Assembly: GCA_029067085.1 (NCBI GenBank)
Contig: JAIEFE010000019.1
Coordinates: 151,699 to 215,698 of the forward strand
Reading direction: 5' to 3'
Length of the DNA stretch: 64,000 bases
Origin: Lachnospiraceae bacterium
GTDB taxonomy: Bacteria > Bacillota > Clostridia > Lachnospirales > Lachnospiraceae
Shown in pieces: positions 17,222 to 25,787 of the stretch. Under the pieces are notes generated by a model. The model saw only the letters and a program-made list of their open reading frames with translations. It had not been told where the DNA came from and did no database searches. Position 1 is the first letter of the stretch, and each line of letters starts with the position of its first letter. The position numbers and the translations under genes were made by a program.

Positions 17222-17241
17222 CGGGATGGAAGGGGTAGAAT

Positions 17242-17730
17242 ATGAGCCGGGAGATCGTGCAGGAGCTTACTTTTTTTGCGCATTCTGTCCTTATGGGGTT
17301 AGCCATCACCTTTGTCTATGACTGGATTCGCGTTCTGCGCAGGCTTTTTAAGCACGGGACGCTTTTGACTTCTCTGGAGGACTTATTCTTCTGGCTGGTC
17401 TGCGGGCTTGCCGTCTTTTATATGCTCTATCGGGAAAATAACGGGACGCTGCGATGGTTTGCCGTAATGGGTGCCACGATCGGTATGGTTTTTTACAAAA
17501 TAATGATTCGGAATATGTTTGTAAATATTATGTCAACATGCTTACACAAGATTATGTGGTTCCTGTTCCGTATTCTACAATTTGTGCTAAAACCCCTGAA
17601 ACGCTTATTTTGTGCGGGGGAAACACTTGTTCTGCATATGGCGAAAAGTTTGGAAAAATGTAAAAAATTTGTTAAAAAACGGTTGACGGTTTGCATAAAA
17701 ACCCTTAGAATGGTTTTATGTAAACGATAA
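17242..17730 (+). CDS. yabQ: Spore cortex biosynthesis membrane protein YabQ
   Basis: A 162-residue integral membrane protein with hydrophobic segments near residues 9-28, 44-64, 70-88 and 96-118, followed by a basic, Cys- and Lys-rich tail. Gene order yabP-yabQ-divIC and the start MSREIVQELTFFAHSVLMG fit YabQ, a sigma-E-dependent protein required for spore cortex synthesis. Short of the 211 residues in B. subtilis but typical of clostridial copies as recalled. ATG 17242 follows GGAAGGGG. Bases from about 17510 to 17700 are AT-richer than the rest. Confidence 0.82.
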   Translation: MSREIVQELTFFAHSVLMGLAITFVYDWIRVLRRLFKHGTLLTSLEDLFFWLVCGLAVFYMLYRENNGTLRWFAVMGATIGMVFYKIMIRNMFVNIMSTCLHKIMWFLFRILQFVLKPLKRLFCAGETLVLHMAKSLEKCKKFVKKRLTVCIKTLRMVLCKR

Positions 17731-17758
17731 CAGCGCCAGAGAGGGGAACATTCGGGGC

Positions 17759-18064
17759 ATGGCAGGAAAAGCAGCATATCGGAAAAGGCGGCAGAACAGA
17801 CTGGCCATGCTTTTAGTTACCACTGTGGTATTGATGATGATGCTCGTGGTTACCGTTAAGAGTGTGGAGCTGCGGGAAAAACGGGCAGTTTACCGAGAGC
17901 GGGAGGAAGCTTTGCTTCAGGAGATCGAGCTGGAGGAGAGCAGATCCGCCGAGATAGAAGAATATGGAAAGTACACGCAGACCAAGAAGTTCGTGGAGGA
18001 AGTCGCGAAGGAGAAGCTGGGTCTGGTGTATGAGGGAGAGATTATCTTCAAGGATGAAAAATAG
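17759..18064 (+). CDS. divIC: Septum formation initiator DivIC/FtsB-like
   Basis: A 101-residue bitopic protein: a short basic cytoplasmic start, one membrane segment at about residues 16-34, then a coiled coil (REREEALLQEIELEESRSAE) and the family's C-terminal Y-T-Q-T-K-K-F-V-E-E-V-A-K-E-K-L-G-L-V motif. DivIC partners FtsL and DivIB at the division septum. The gene order yabQ-divIC-spoIIE supports the name. Confidence 0.88.
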   Translation: MAGKAAYRKRRQNRLAMLLVTTVVLMMMLVVTVKSVELREKRAVYREREEALLQEIELEESRSAEIEEYGKYTQTKKFVEEVAKEKLGLVYEGEIIFKDEK

Positions 18065-18101
18065 ACAGATTTTGGAGGCGTCCGAGGTCTGTCTTTGATT
18101 T
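18063..18101 (+). terminator. Weak terminator-like hairpin after divIC
   Basis: AGACAGA (18063-18069) pairs with TCTGTCT (18088-18094) and is followed by TTGATTTT. The 7-bp stem and interrupted T-run make it a weak candidate. Confidence 0.4.
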
Positions 18102-18208
18102 TGCGCATAAATGTAATTCTTCCTTCATATATATGTGTAAGGCGGATCGTGCGGGCGTTTCCGCTTTGTCATGGACAAGCAGTCAGGGTATGAAGGGAGC
18201 ATATATTT

Positions 18209-19441
18209 ATGAAAAAACAGATGCAGCTTAAAGAGGATGACCGGGTAGAGATCATACCGGAGTATGGGAGGCAAAAGCTTTTAAGCTGTGCAGAGTCTTT
18301 TCGGGATCTGGCGGAGCTTTTCGAGGATGGACATGCCGACAAGACGCCAGTGGAGGACGAGCCTGCGGACAGGCAGGAATATCTCTGCAAAAGGCGGATG
18401 CAGGAAAATCAGGAGCTTATTGCGGAGCATTTGAAGGAAATGTCACATATTTTAGCGACAGTGGCGAGAGAGACCTGCCGGTGTTATCCCATGGGGGAAC
18501 GGAAGTTCAGGCAGATGTCCCTCCTTTTTAAAGAATCTGGTATTCTGCTTCGTAATTATCTGGAGATGGAGCATGAGGACGGGCGGCGCGAGATCAGCCT
18601 TACCCTGCGGCAGGCGGAAAAAAAGTGGCTGCGTTTTGGCGAGATGGAGCATATTTCTACCGAAGATGTGGCGGATTATCTGTCGGTGGCTATGAACCGC
18701 AGGCTGTGTATGGCAAAGAACACGCCCCCGTATCTGACGGAAGAGTATAATACATATTATTTTCTGGAGGAACCGCCCTATCATCTGCTCACGGGCTTTG
18801 CCAGAGCGGTGAAGGAGTCGGAAAAAGAATCGGGAGACAGCTATTCCTTCTGCGAGGCGGATACAGGAAGACTGCTGATGCTTCTCTCGGACGGTGTTGG
18901 TTCCGGTGAAGCGGCCCGTCGGGAATCCGAGCGGGTGATCGAGATGATGGAACGTTTTCTGGAGGCGGGATTCGGCAAGGAGACAGCGGTGCAGATGGTG
19001 AACGGTGCGCTGGTGACGGCCGGACAGGAGCAGGTAATGTCTACGCTGGATATCTGCGATATCGACCTCTACACGGGGAATTGCGAATTTGTTAAGGTGG
19101 GTGCAGCCTGCACCTATATCAAACGCGGGCGGCTGGTGGACAGAATTTCTGCACAGAATCTCCCGCTGGGCGTTTTCGGGCAGATCAATCCGGAGATTCA
19201 GACGAGGACGCTTATGAGCGGAGATTATGTGATCATGCTCTCAGACGGTGTGTTGGAGGCGCTTTCTGAGGGGATCGGGGAACAGATCCTTCCTGAGATT
19301 GTCGGCAGGCTGGAGTACCGGAATCCCGGGGAGATCGCCAATCAGATCCTCGCCTATGCGATCGGGCAGAGCAGGGGGCGGATCAGAGACGATATGACAG
19401 TGCTTGTGGCGGGGATCTGGGATCAGGAGGACGCTTTATAG
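18209..19441 (+). CDS. SpoIIE-type PP2C phosphatase without membrane domain
   Basis: A 410-residue protein. The C-terminal half is a SpoIIE/PPM phosphatase: L-L-S-D-G-V-G-S-G-E-A-A near residue 230, M-L-S-D-G-V-L-E-A near 345 and R-D-D-M-T-V-L-V near 393 supply the metal-binding Asp residues. The N-terminal part is a predicted helical regulatory region. B. subtilis SpoIIE (about 827 residues) has ten N-terminal membrane segments; none is visible here, so this copy is expected to be soluble. Position between divIC and tilS is that of spoIIE, so it probably dephosphorylates SpoIIAA to activate sigma-F in the forespore (inference). No obvious in-frame upstream extension. Confidence 0.8.
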   Translation: MKKQMQLKEDDRVEIIPEYGRQKLLSCAESFRDLAELFEDGHADKTPVEDEPADRQEYLCKRRMQENQELIAEHLKEMSHILATVARETCRCYPMGERKFRQMSLLFKESGILLRNYLEMEHEDGRREISLTLRQAEKKWLRFGEMEHISTEDVADYLSVAMNRRLCMAKNTPPYLTEEYNTYYFLEEPPYHLLTGFARAVKESEKESGDSYSFCEADTGRLLMLLSDGVGSGEAARRESERVIEMMERFLEAGFGKETAVQMVNGALVTAGQEQVMSTLDICDIDLYTGNCEFVKVGAACTYIKRGRLVDRISAQNLPLGVFGQINPEIQTRTLMSGDYVIMLSDGVLEALSEGIGEQILPEIVGRLEYRNPGEIANQILAYAIGQSRGRIRDDMTVLVAGIWDQEDAL

Positions 19442-19462
19442 AACAGGGAAAGAAACGAATAG

Positions 19463-20974
19463 ATGAAAAATGAAATTTACGGTAAGGTGAAAAAGTACAT
19501 AGATGTGTGTGACATGATCGCAGCGGGAGATTTTGTGGCGGCCGGCATTTCGGGCGGCGCGGATTCCGTCTGTCTTTTGCATATCCTTTGGCGGTTGAGG
19601 GCGGAGAGACCCTTTCAGCTGGCAGCAGTGCACGTGAACCATGGTTTGCGGAAGGAGGCGGGGGAGGATGCCGCCTTTGTGAGGAAGCTCTGCATGGAGT
19701 GGGAGATCCCTTTTTTTCTGCGGGAGGTGGACGTATCGGGCTATGCTGTCCGTCATAAGGTATCTACAGAGGAGGCGGGAAGGCTGTTCCGCTATCAGGC
19801 CTTTGAGGAGACGCTTGCCGGGCTGGGATGTGCCGAGGCGGAGCCGCAGGCGGCTTCTGAGCATATGGCAATTCGCAGACGGCATAGGATTGCGGTGGCG
19901 CACAATGCGCAGGACAGGGCGGAGACCATGCTCTTTCATCTGTTTCGCGGCAGCGGGCTGAGGGGCCTTTCCTCTATTCGCCCTGTCAGGGAGGCGGTGA
20001 TCCGTCCCCTGCTGCAGCTTAGCCGGGCGGAGATCGAGGAATATCTGGCCACACAGGGACTGTCCTGGCGCGAGGACAGCACGAACGAGGGGGATGCTTA
20101 CGCCCGCAATCGGATCCGTCACCATATTCTTCCCTGCGCTGAGCGGGAGATCTGCAGCGCGGCGGTGGCCCATATGGGAGATTTGGCGGATCTTCTGGCA
20201 GAGACGGAGGATTATCTGGCGCGGGAGACAGAGAAACTCTATGAGAGCTGCCTTGAGGAACCACAAGATGAGATGGCGGCATTTTCGGAAGCGGGAGAGG
20301 CTCATAGACAGGTGCTCCGTCTCGACAAATTGAAAGAATTGGATCCGGTAATGCAAAAGCGTGTGCTTTTGCACGCAATTGAGCGCGTTGTTCCCTATCG
20401 GAAAGATATTACCGCGCGGCACATAGAAGGCATGCTTGTGCTTTTGGAAAAGGACGGCTGCGGGAAACTTTCTCTGCCCTGTGAGATCAGGGTATGCAAG
20501 GAGTACAACGTTTTAACGTTGAGACATGCGGCCGAGATTCTTTCGCCCCAAACAGGCTCCTTTTCATTTGTCCTGTGGGAGAGAGAGGCGATTCCCGAGA
20601 ATTCTCTTTTCTACAAAAAAGAGCAAAATATTCCTGAAAATAGATATACGAAATGGTTTGATTATGATAAAATAACTACGTCTTTACTTCTGCGCCCCAG
20701 AAAAAAAGGGGATTATCTTACCATAGATGATGCGTTCCACACCCAGTCTCTGAAACGGTATCTGATCAATGAGAAGATACCGAAAGAAAAACGGGACAGC
20801 CTATTCGTACTGGCGGATGAAAGCCATGTGCTCTGGGTTCCAGGATATCGTACGAGCAGCGGTTTTCGTGTAGAAGCGGATACGAAGCGCGTATTGGAAG
20901 TGCGCTTAGAAAATACAAAAGGAGAAAATGATGGCGGAGAGAATAGAGGTATTGTTGACGGAAGCGCAGGTTAA
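19463..20974 (+). CDS. tilS: tRNA(Ile)-lysidine synthetase
   Basis: A 503-residue enzyme that converts C34 of the AUA-reading tRNA-Ile to lysidine. The N-type PP-loop is I-S-G-G-A-D-S (residues 29-35); the V-A-H-N-A-Q-D-R-A-E-T motif follows, and the C-terminal TilS substrate-binding domain starts near 380 (LRPRKKGDYLTIDDAFHTQS). ATG 19463 lies 22 bases after the SpoIIE-like gene. Its 3' end overlaps the start of hpt by about 44 bases, so the two are translationally linked. Order spoIIE-tilS-hpt-ftsH is conserved in Firmicutes. Confidence 0.93.
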   Translation: MKNEIYGKVKKYIDVCDMIAAGDFVAAGISGGADSVCLLHILWRLRAERPFQLAAVHVNHGLRKEAGEDAAFVRKLCMEWEIPFFLREVDVSGYAVRHKVSTEEAGRLFRYQAFEETLAGLGCAEAEPQAASEHMAIRRRHRIAVAHNAQDRAETMLFHLFRGSGLRGLSSIRPVREAVIRPLLQLSRAEIEEYLATQGLSWREDSTNEGDAYARNRIRHHILPCAEREICSAAVAHMGDLADLLAETEDYLARETEKLYESCLEEPQDEMAAFSEAGEAHRQVLRLDKLKELDPVMQKRVLLHAIERVVPYRKDITARHIEGMLVLLEKDGCGKLSLPCEIRVCKEYNVLTLRHAAEILSPQTGSFSFVLWEREAIPENSLFYKKEQNIPENRYTKWFDYDKITTSLLLRPRKKGDYLTIDDAFHTQSLKRYLINEKIPKEKRDSLFVLADESHVLWVPGYRTSSGFRVEADTKRVLEVRLENTKGENDGGENRGIVDGSAG

Positions 20975-21455
20975 TGCGCGGATTCAGGAGATTGGAGAGC
21001 AGATTTCCAAAGATTATGCCGGGAAGCAGGTGCATCTGGTCTGTGTTTTGAAAGGGGGCAGCTTTTTTATGTGCGAGCTGGCCAAGCGGATCACCGTTCC
21101 TGTCTCCTTAGATTTTATGTCGGTATCCAGCTATGGCGGCGATACGAAGTCGAGCGGCGTAGTCAGGGTCGTGAAGGATGTGGATGAATCTCTGACGGGG
21201 AAAAATGTGCTGGTGGTGGAAGATATCGTGGATTCCGGACGGACGCTGAGCTATCTGCTTGACATGCTGCGGGAGAGAGGGCCGGTAGATGTGAAACTCT
21301 GCACACTATTGGATAAGCCTGACCGGCGGGTAGTTGATGTGAAGGTTGACTATACAGGTTTTCAGATTCCTGATGAGTTTGTGGTGGGGTACGGTCTGGA
21401 TTATGATCAGAAATACCGAAATCTTCCTTATATAGGTATCGTAAAATTTGACTGA
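20931..21455 (+). CDS. hpt: Hypoxanthine phosphoribosyltransferase
   Basis: A 174-residue purine-salvage enzyme making IMP/GMP from hypoxanthine/guanine and PRPP. The PRPP-binding motif V-V-E-D-I-V-D-S-G-R-T-L lies near residue 98, and V-C-V-L-K-G-G-S-F-F and the D-F-M-S-V-S-S-Y-G flexible loop are present. Two adjacent ATGs occur at 20928 and 20931; the second is preferred because AAAAGGAG at 20917-20924 is then six bases away. It begins inside the end of tilS, 40 bases before ftsH follows. Confidence 0.93.
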   Translation: MAERIEVLLTEAQVNARIQEIGEQISKDYAGKQVHLVCVLKGGSFFMCELAKRITVPVSLDFMSVSSYGGDTKSSGVVRVVKDVDESLTGKNVLVVEDIVDSGRTLSYLLDMLRERGPVDVKLCTLLDKPDRRVVDVKVDYTGFQIPDEFVVGYGLDYDQKYRNLPYIGIVKFD

Positions 21456-21493
21456 CTTGGAGAAAATTCGGGTAGAAGCAGAGGAAATATTAC

Positions 21494-23353
21494 ATGAACA
21501 AGAGTGGTAGAGGTTATTATCTGTATTTTGTGATCATCATCTGTCTGTTGCTGTTTACGGTCTGGGTCGGAACGCTTCGGGTTCCGGCGAGCGGTTATAC
21601 AAGAGGACAGTTTGAGCGGCAGATCGAGAATAATGAAGTTGCTCTGGTAACGGTCTCCCCGGGAAAGGAGACGCCGACAGGTTCCCTGAAGGTAATCCTG
21701 AAAAGCGGTGAGGAGAAAACGCTTTATGTGACGGATGTGACGGAGATGGAAGCGTTCGTCAGGAGTCACGGCATAGACTGCACGGTGGAGAGTGTACCGG
21801 AGGAGAGCTGGTTTTTGAACAGTGTTCTTCCTATTTTGATCGTAGTAGTGGTCTGTGTCTTCTTCTTTGTAATGATGAACTCCCAGAATGCAGGCGGCGG
21901 TGGCGGCAAGATGATGAACTTTGGCAAGAGCCGCGCCCGACTTACTATGGGAGGCGAGAACAAGATCACGCTGAACGAGGTAGCCGGCTTAAAGGAGGAG
22001 AAGGAGGAACTGCAGGAGATCGTGGAGTTTCTGCGGGAGCCCGGGAAGTTTACCAAGGTGGGAGCGAGGATTCCCAAGGGTGTGCTTCTGGAAGGTGCGC
22101 CGGGTACCGGTAAGACACTCCTTGCCAAGGCGATCGCGGGTGAGGCAAATGTGCCCTTCTTTAGTATTTCCGGTTCCGATTTTGTGGAGATGTTCGTGGG
22201 CGTGGGCGCGTCCCGTGTACGCGATATGTTTGCGGAGGCGAAGAGACACGCGCCCTGTATTATTTTCATAGATGAGATCGATGCGGTGGCGAGACGCCGC
22301 GGCACCGGTATGGGCGGCGGCCATGACGAGAGAGAGCAGACCCTGAACCAGCTGTTGGTGGAGATGGACGGTTTTGGCGTCAACGAGGGGATCATTGTGA
22401 TGGCGGCGACAAACCGTGTGGATATCCTGGATCCCGCGATTCTGCGTCCGGGGCGTTTTGACAGGAAGATCACGGTAGTGTCTCCCGATGTGCGGGGCAG
22501 GGAGGATATCCTGAAAGTACATGCCAAGAATAAGCCTCTGGGGGATGATGTTAATCTGGAACAGATTGCGCAGACCACGGCGGGCTTTACGGGAGCAGAT
22601 CTCGAAAATCTTTTAAACGAAGCGGCCATCAATGCGGCTATGGACAAGCGCAGTTTTGTGCGGCAGGAGGATATTAAACGAGCCTTCATCAAGGTGGGGA
22701 TCGGTGCAGAGAAGAAGAGCCGCATCATCTCGGAAAAGGAGAAGAAAATCACGGCTTACCATGAGGCGGGTCATGCCATTCTCTTCCATGTGCTGCCGGA
22801 TGTAGGGCCTGTCTACACCGTATCCATCATTCCCACAGGACTGGGCGCGGCGGGTTATACGATGCCTCTTCCCGAGAAGGATGAAATGTTTTTGACAAAA
22901 GGAAAGATGCTGGAAGATATCATGGTCTCTTTAGGCGGACGCATTGCGGAGGAGATCATCTTTGACGACATTACCACGGGTGCATCCAGCGATATTAAGA
23001 AAGCGACCAAAGCTGCCCGCAGGATGGTGACCAGATACGGAATGTCCGACAATATCGGTGTGATCAATTACGACGATGACGACGACGAGGTGTTCATTGG
23101 TCGGGATCTGGCGCATGCGAAGACGCACAGCGAACTGGTTTCGGGTGAAATTGACAGAGAAGTGAAGAGTATCATCGACGAGTGTTATCAGAAAGCGAAA
23201 GATATCATCATGGAGCATGAGGATGTACTTCACAAGTGCGCAAAGCTTCTTTTGGAGAAGGAAAAGATAGGCCGTGCGGAGTTCGAGGCGTTGTTTGACG
23301 TTTATTATCCTCAGCCTGAAGAACCCGGCGAGCGGGTGGGAGAGAAAGAATAG
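21494..23353 (+). CDS. ftsH: ATP-dependent zinc metalloprotease FtsH
   Basis: A 619-residue membrane AAA+ protease. Two membrane segments (about 9-27 and 111-131) flank a short extracytoplasmic domain. The AAA module has Walker A G-A-P-G-T-G-K-T, Walker [10 protein letters not shown] and the pore loop; the protease has H-E-A-G-H at residues 423-427 as zinc ligands. It degrades membrane and regulatory proteins. The C-terminal tail is acidic (Y-P-Q-P-E-E-P-G-E). It ends the tilS-hpt-ftsH series. Confidence 0.96.
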   Translation: MNKSGRGYYLYFVIIICLLLFTVWVGTLRVPASGYTRGQFERQIENNEVALVTVSPGKETPTGSLKVILKSGEEKTLYVTDVTEMEAFVRSHGIDCTVESVPEESWFLNSVLPILIVVVVCVFFFVMMNSQNAGGGGGKMMNFGKSRARLTMGGENKITLNEVAGLKEEKEELQEIVEFLREPGKFTKVGARIPKGVLLEGAPGTGKTLLAKAIAGEANVPFFSISGSDFVEMFVGVGASRVRDMFAEAKRHAPCIIFIDEIDAVARRRGTGMGGGHDEREQTLNQLLVEMDGFGVNEGIIVMAATNRVDILDPAILRPGRFDRKITVVSPDVRGREDILKVHAKNKPLGDDVNLEQIAQTTAGFTGADLENLLNEAAINAAMDKRSFVRQEDIKRAFIKVGIGAEKKSRIISEKEKKITAYHEAGHAILFHVLPDVGPVYTVSIIPTGLGAAGYTMPLPEKDEMFLTKGKMLEDIMVSLGGRIAEEIIFDDITTGASSDIKKATKAARRMVTRYGMSDNIGVINYDDDDDEVFIGRDLAHAKTHSELVSGEIDREVKSIIDECYQKAKDIIMEHEDVLHKCAKLLLEKEKIGRAEFEALFDVYYPQPEEPGERVGEKE

Positions 23354-23420
23354 CCATTAGTTTTGTAAGAAGTGCACAAAAACAAGGTGTTGAAATTGTA
23401 ATATTTGTGAATCCTTGGTA

Positions 23421-23449
23421 TTGTAGACACACAGGGGGTGTGCTAATAT
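23421..23449 (+). promoter_or_regulatory. Extended -10 promoter upstream of a candidate small RNA
   Basis: TGC-TAATAT (23441-23449) is an extended -10 element, 17 bases after TTGTAG (23421-23426). The spacer carries CACACAGGGGGTGTG, a short hairpin. No open reading frame with a ribosome site follows before the terminator at 23519. Confidence 0.45.
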
Positions 23450-23455
23450 ACTACT

Positions 23456-23555
23456 TGTAACCCCCCAATACATTATATAGTTTTTTGCTATACCCCATAA
23501 GAAAGAAATACCTTCTCTGAACAAGACAGTTGCAAAACTGTCTTGTTCGCTTTTT
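23456..23555 (+). ncRNA. Candidate small RNA between ftsH and the GH13 gene
   Basis: About 100 bases lie between an extended -10 promoter and a perfect terminator, with no credible coding sequence. The transcript would start near 23456 with a C-run (ACCCCCC) and end in a 13-bp hairpin. It does not resemble any RNA family I recognise. The stretch could instead be the long 3' end of the ftsH mRNA. Confidence 0.3.
23519..23555 (+). terminator. Strong Rho-independent terminator
   Basis: Perfect 13-bp stem GAACAAGACAGTT / AACTGTCTTGTTC with a four-base GCAA loop, followed by GCTTTTTATTT. It ends the ftsH transcript and/or the candidate small RNA. Confidence 0.92.
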
Positions 23556-23557
23556 AT

Positions 23558-23586
23558 TTGACTTGAATATATACAATATATAGGAT
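23558..23586 (+). promoter_or_regulatory. Possible promoter of the GH13 gene
   Basis: TTGACT (23558-23563) and TAGGAT (23581-23586) are 17 bases apart, in the AT-rich gap between the terminator and the GH13 start. The -10 box matches only 4 of 6. Confidence 0.4.
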
Positions 23587-23625
23587 AAAATATCTACATA
23601 TAGATTTTTATAGGAAAGGCTGATC

Positions 23626-25755
23626 ATGGATATCAATCAATTTCAGAAGGCGGAAAAGAATCAGCAGTACTTTGCGGGTATGCGCCCCGTGTTTAACAGA
23701 AAGGCGCTGTTTACGGATACAACGGCAGATTATCTGTCTCCGCCCGAACCCAGTGCTTATGGGGAGGTCACGGTGCGGTTCCGCTCCGGAAAAAACAACA
23801 TTGATAAAGTTTTTTTTGTGAATAAGGGTGAGAAGCACCTGATGCTGAAGGCAGAGTCGGACGAATATTTCGATTATTACGCGCACACGGTTCAGTTGGA
23901 GAATGAGAAGCTGAGCTATTACTTTGAGATCATAGCGGGAAAGCTTTCCTGCTTCTTTGATAAGCGAGGTGTCGCAAAGGACATCAATGAGTACTATCAG
24001 TTTCAGGTCATACCGGGCTTCAAGACTCCTGATTGGGCGAAGGGCGCCGTATTTTATCAGATTTACGTTGACCGTTTCTACAACGGAGATCCCACCAATG
24101 ACGTGCTGACCAACGAATACCAGTACATTGAGGATAAGACTGTTCGTGTGGAGGATTGGGATAAGTATCCGGCGGCAATGGGCGTGCGCGAGTTTTACGG
24201 CGGTGACCTGCAGGGCGTTCTTGACAAGATGGACTATCTGCAGGATCTGGGTGTGGATGTGATCTATTTTAATCCTCTTTTTGTTTCACCCTCCAATCAT
24301 AAGTATGACATTCAGGATTATGACTATATTGATCCTCATTTCGGCAAGCTCGTGCACGATGAGGGCGAGCTTTTAGATCATGGACAGAGGGAAAACCGTT
24401 TTGCCACCAGATACATCGACCGCATTACCAACCGTGAGAATCTGGAAGCCAGTAACGCGCTTTTTGCCGAGGTGGTGAAGGAAGCTCACAGAAGGGGCAT
24501 GAAAGTGATCCTGGACGGTGTGTTCAATCACTGCGGTTCCTTTAACAAGTGGATGGATAAAGAGCGAATCTATGAGAATGTGCCCGGGTATGAGAAGGGA
24601 GCTTACATCTCCAAGGACAGCCCCTATCATAATTATTTCCGGTTTCATGACGAGCATAAGTTCCCTTTCAATAATACCTATGACGGCTGGTGGGGCCATG
24701 ACACGCTGCCCAAGCTCGACTACGAAAACTCCAGACAACTTTTCGATTATGTTCTGTATATCGGAAGAAAGTGGGTATCCCCTCCCTTCAATGTGGATGG
24801 ATGGCGGCTGGACGTAGCAGCAGATTTGGGTCACAGTCCGGAGTTTAACCATTACTTCTGGAAGGAATTTCGAAAGACGGTCAAGATGGCGAATCCTAAC
24901 GCCATCATTCTGGCGGAGCACTATGGCAATCCCAGAGACTGGCTGCAGGGTCAGGAGTGGGATACGGTTATGAACTACGACGCCTTCATGGAGCCGGTGA
25001 CCTGGTTTTTGACAGGAATGCAGAAGCACAGTGACGACTACAGGGAGGATATGCGGGGCAACGCTGACGCTTTTTGGGGGGCTATGCGGCATCACAGCGC
25101 AAACTTTACGACATCTTCCCTGTTGGTGGCGATGAACGAGCTCTCCAATCACGACCATTCCCGCTTTCTTACCCGCACGAACCGCAGAGTGGGGAGGACG
25201 AACACCTTAGGGCCTCAGGCGGCAAACGAGGGCATCAATAAGGCGGTTTTGCGGGAGGCTGTTGTGATTCAGATGACCTGGCCCGGCGCGCCTACCATCT
25301 ATTACGGGGATGAGGCGGGTGTCTGCGGCTTTACGGATCCCGATAACAGGCGAACCTATCCCTGGGGACACGAGGACAAAGAACTGATTGCCTTCCATAA
25401 GGATATTATCAAAATTCATAAATCCTATCAGGAGTTTTTGACGGGCTCCACAAAACAGGTAGAGGCTGACTATAACGTGATCGGATACGGCAGGTTTACC
25501 AGAGAGGCGCAGTCCCTGATTCTGGTAAACAATAACGATCATGAGATTACAAAGGAGATTTCCGTGTGGTATCTGGGAATCCCGAAGGAGTGCACGATGA
25601 CCCGCCTGCTTATGACTTCGGCGGACGGGTATACCACGGAAGCCAAGGAGTATCCTGTTGTGGCAGGCAAGATCAAGGTGGCGCTGCCGACGACATCTGC
25701 CCTTATTTTGAGACACGAAAACCGCAGGGAGAGAAGTTTTTTGGGATTCAAATGA
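23626..25755 (+). CDS. GH13 alpha-glucanase (neopullulanase/cyclomaltodextrinase-like)
   Basis: A 709-residue alpha-amylase-family enzyme. Residues 1-130 form an N-terminal immunoglobulin-like (CBM34-type) domain. The TIM barrel begins at A-V-F-Y-Q-I-Y-V-D-R-F near 140; catalytic residues are Asp396 in G-W-R-L-D-V-A, Glu431 in L-A-E-H-Y and Asp510 in S-N-H-D-H. A short beta domain ends the protein. With no signal peptide it should act in the cytoplasm on maltodextrins, cyclodextrins or pullulan fragments. The CBM34 plus GH13 layout points to the neopullulanase group; exact specificity cannot be told. ATG 23626 follows AGGAAAGG. Confidence 0.9.
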   Translation: MDINQFQKAEKNQQYFAGMRPVFNRKALFTDTTADYLSPPEPSAYGEVTVRFRSGKNNIDKVFFVNKGEKHLMLKAESDEYFDYYAHTVQLENEKLSYYFEIIAGKLSCFFDKRGVAKDINEYYQFQVIPGFKTPDWAKGAVFYQIYVDRFYNGDPTNDVLTNEYQYIEDKTVRVEDWDKYPAAMGVREFYGGDLQGVLDKMDYLQDLGVDVIYFNPLFVSPSNHKYDIQDYDYIDPHFGKLVHDEGELLDHGQRENRFATRYIDRITNRENLEASNALFAEVVKEAHRRGMKVILDGVFNHCGSFNKWMDKERIYENVPGYEKGAYISKDSPYHNYFRFHDEHKFPFNNTYDGWWGHDTLPKLDYENSRQLFDYVLYIGRKWVSPPFNVDGWRLDVAADLGHSPEFNHYFWKEFRKTVKMANPNAIILAEHYGNPRDWLQGQEWDTVMNYDAFMEPVTWFLTGMQKHSDDYREDMRGNADAFWGAMRHHSANFTTSSLLVAMNELSNHDHSRFLTRTNRRVGRTNTLGPQAANEGINKAVLREAVVIQMTWPGAPTIYYGDEAGVCGFTDPDNRRTYPWGHEDKELIAFHKDIIKIHKSYQEFLTGSTKQVEADYNVIGYGRFTREAQSLILVNNNDHEITKEISVWYLGIPKECTMTRLLMTSADGYTTEAKEYPVVAGKIKVALPTTSALILRHENRRERSFLGFK

Positions 25756-25787
25756 GATAGGCGGCGCGGAGGAGCGCAGGCGAAGCT

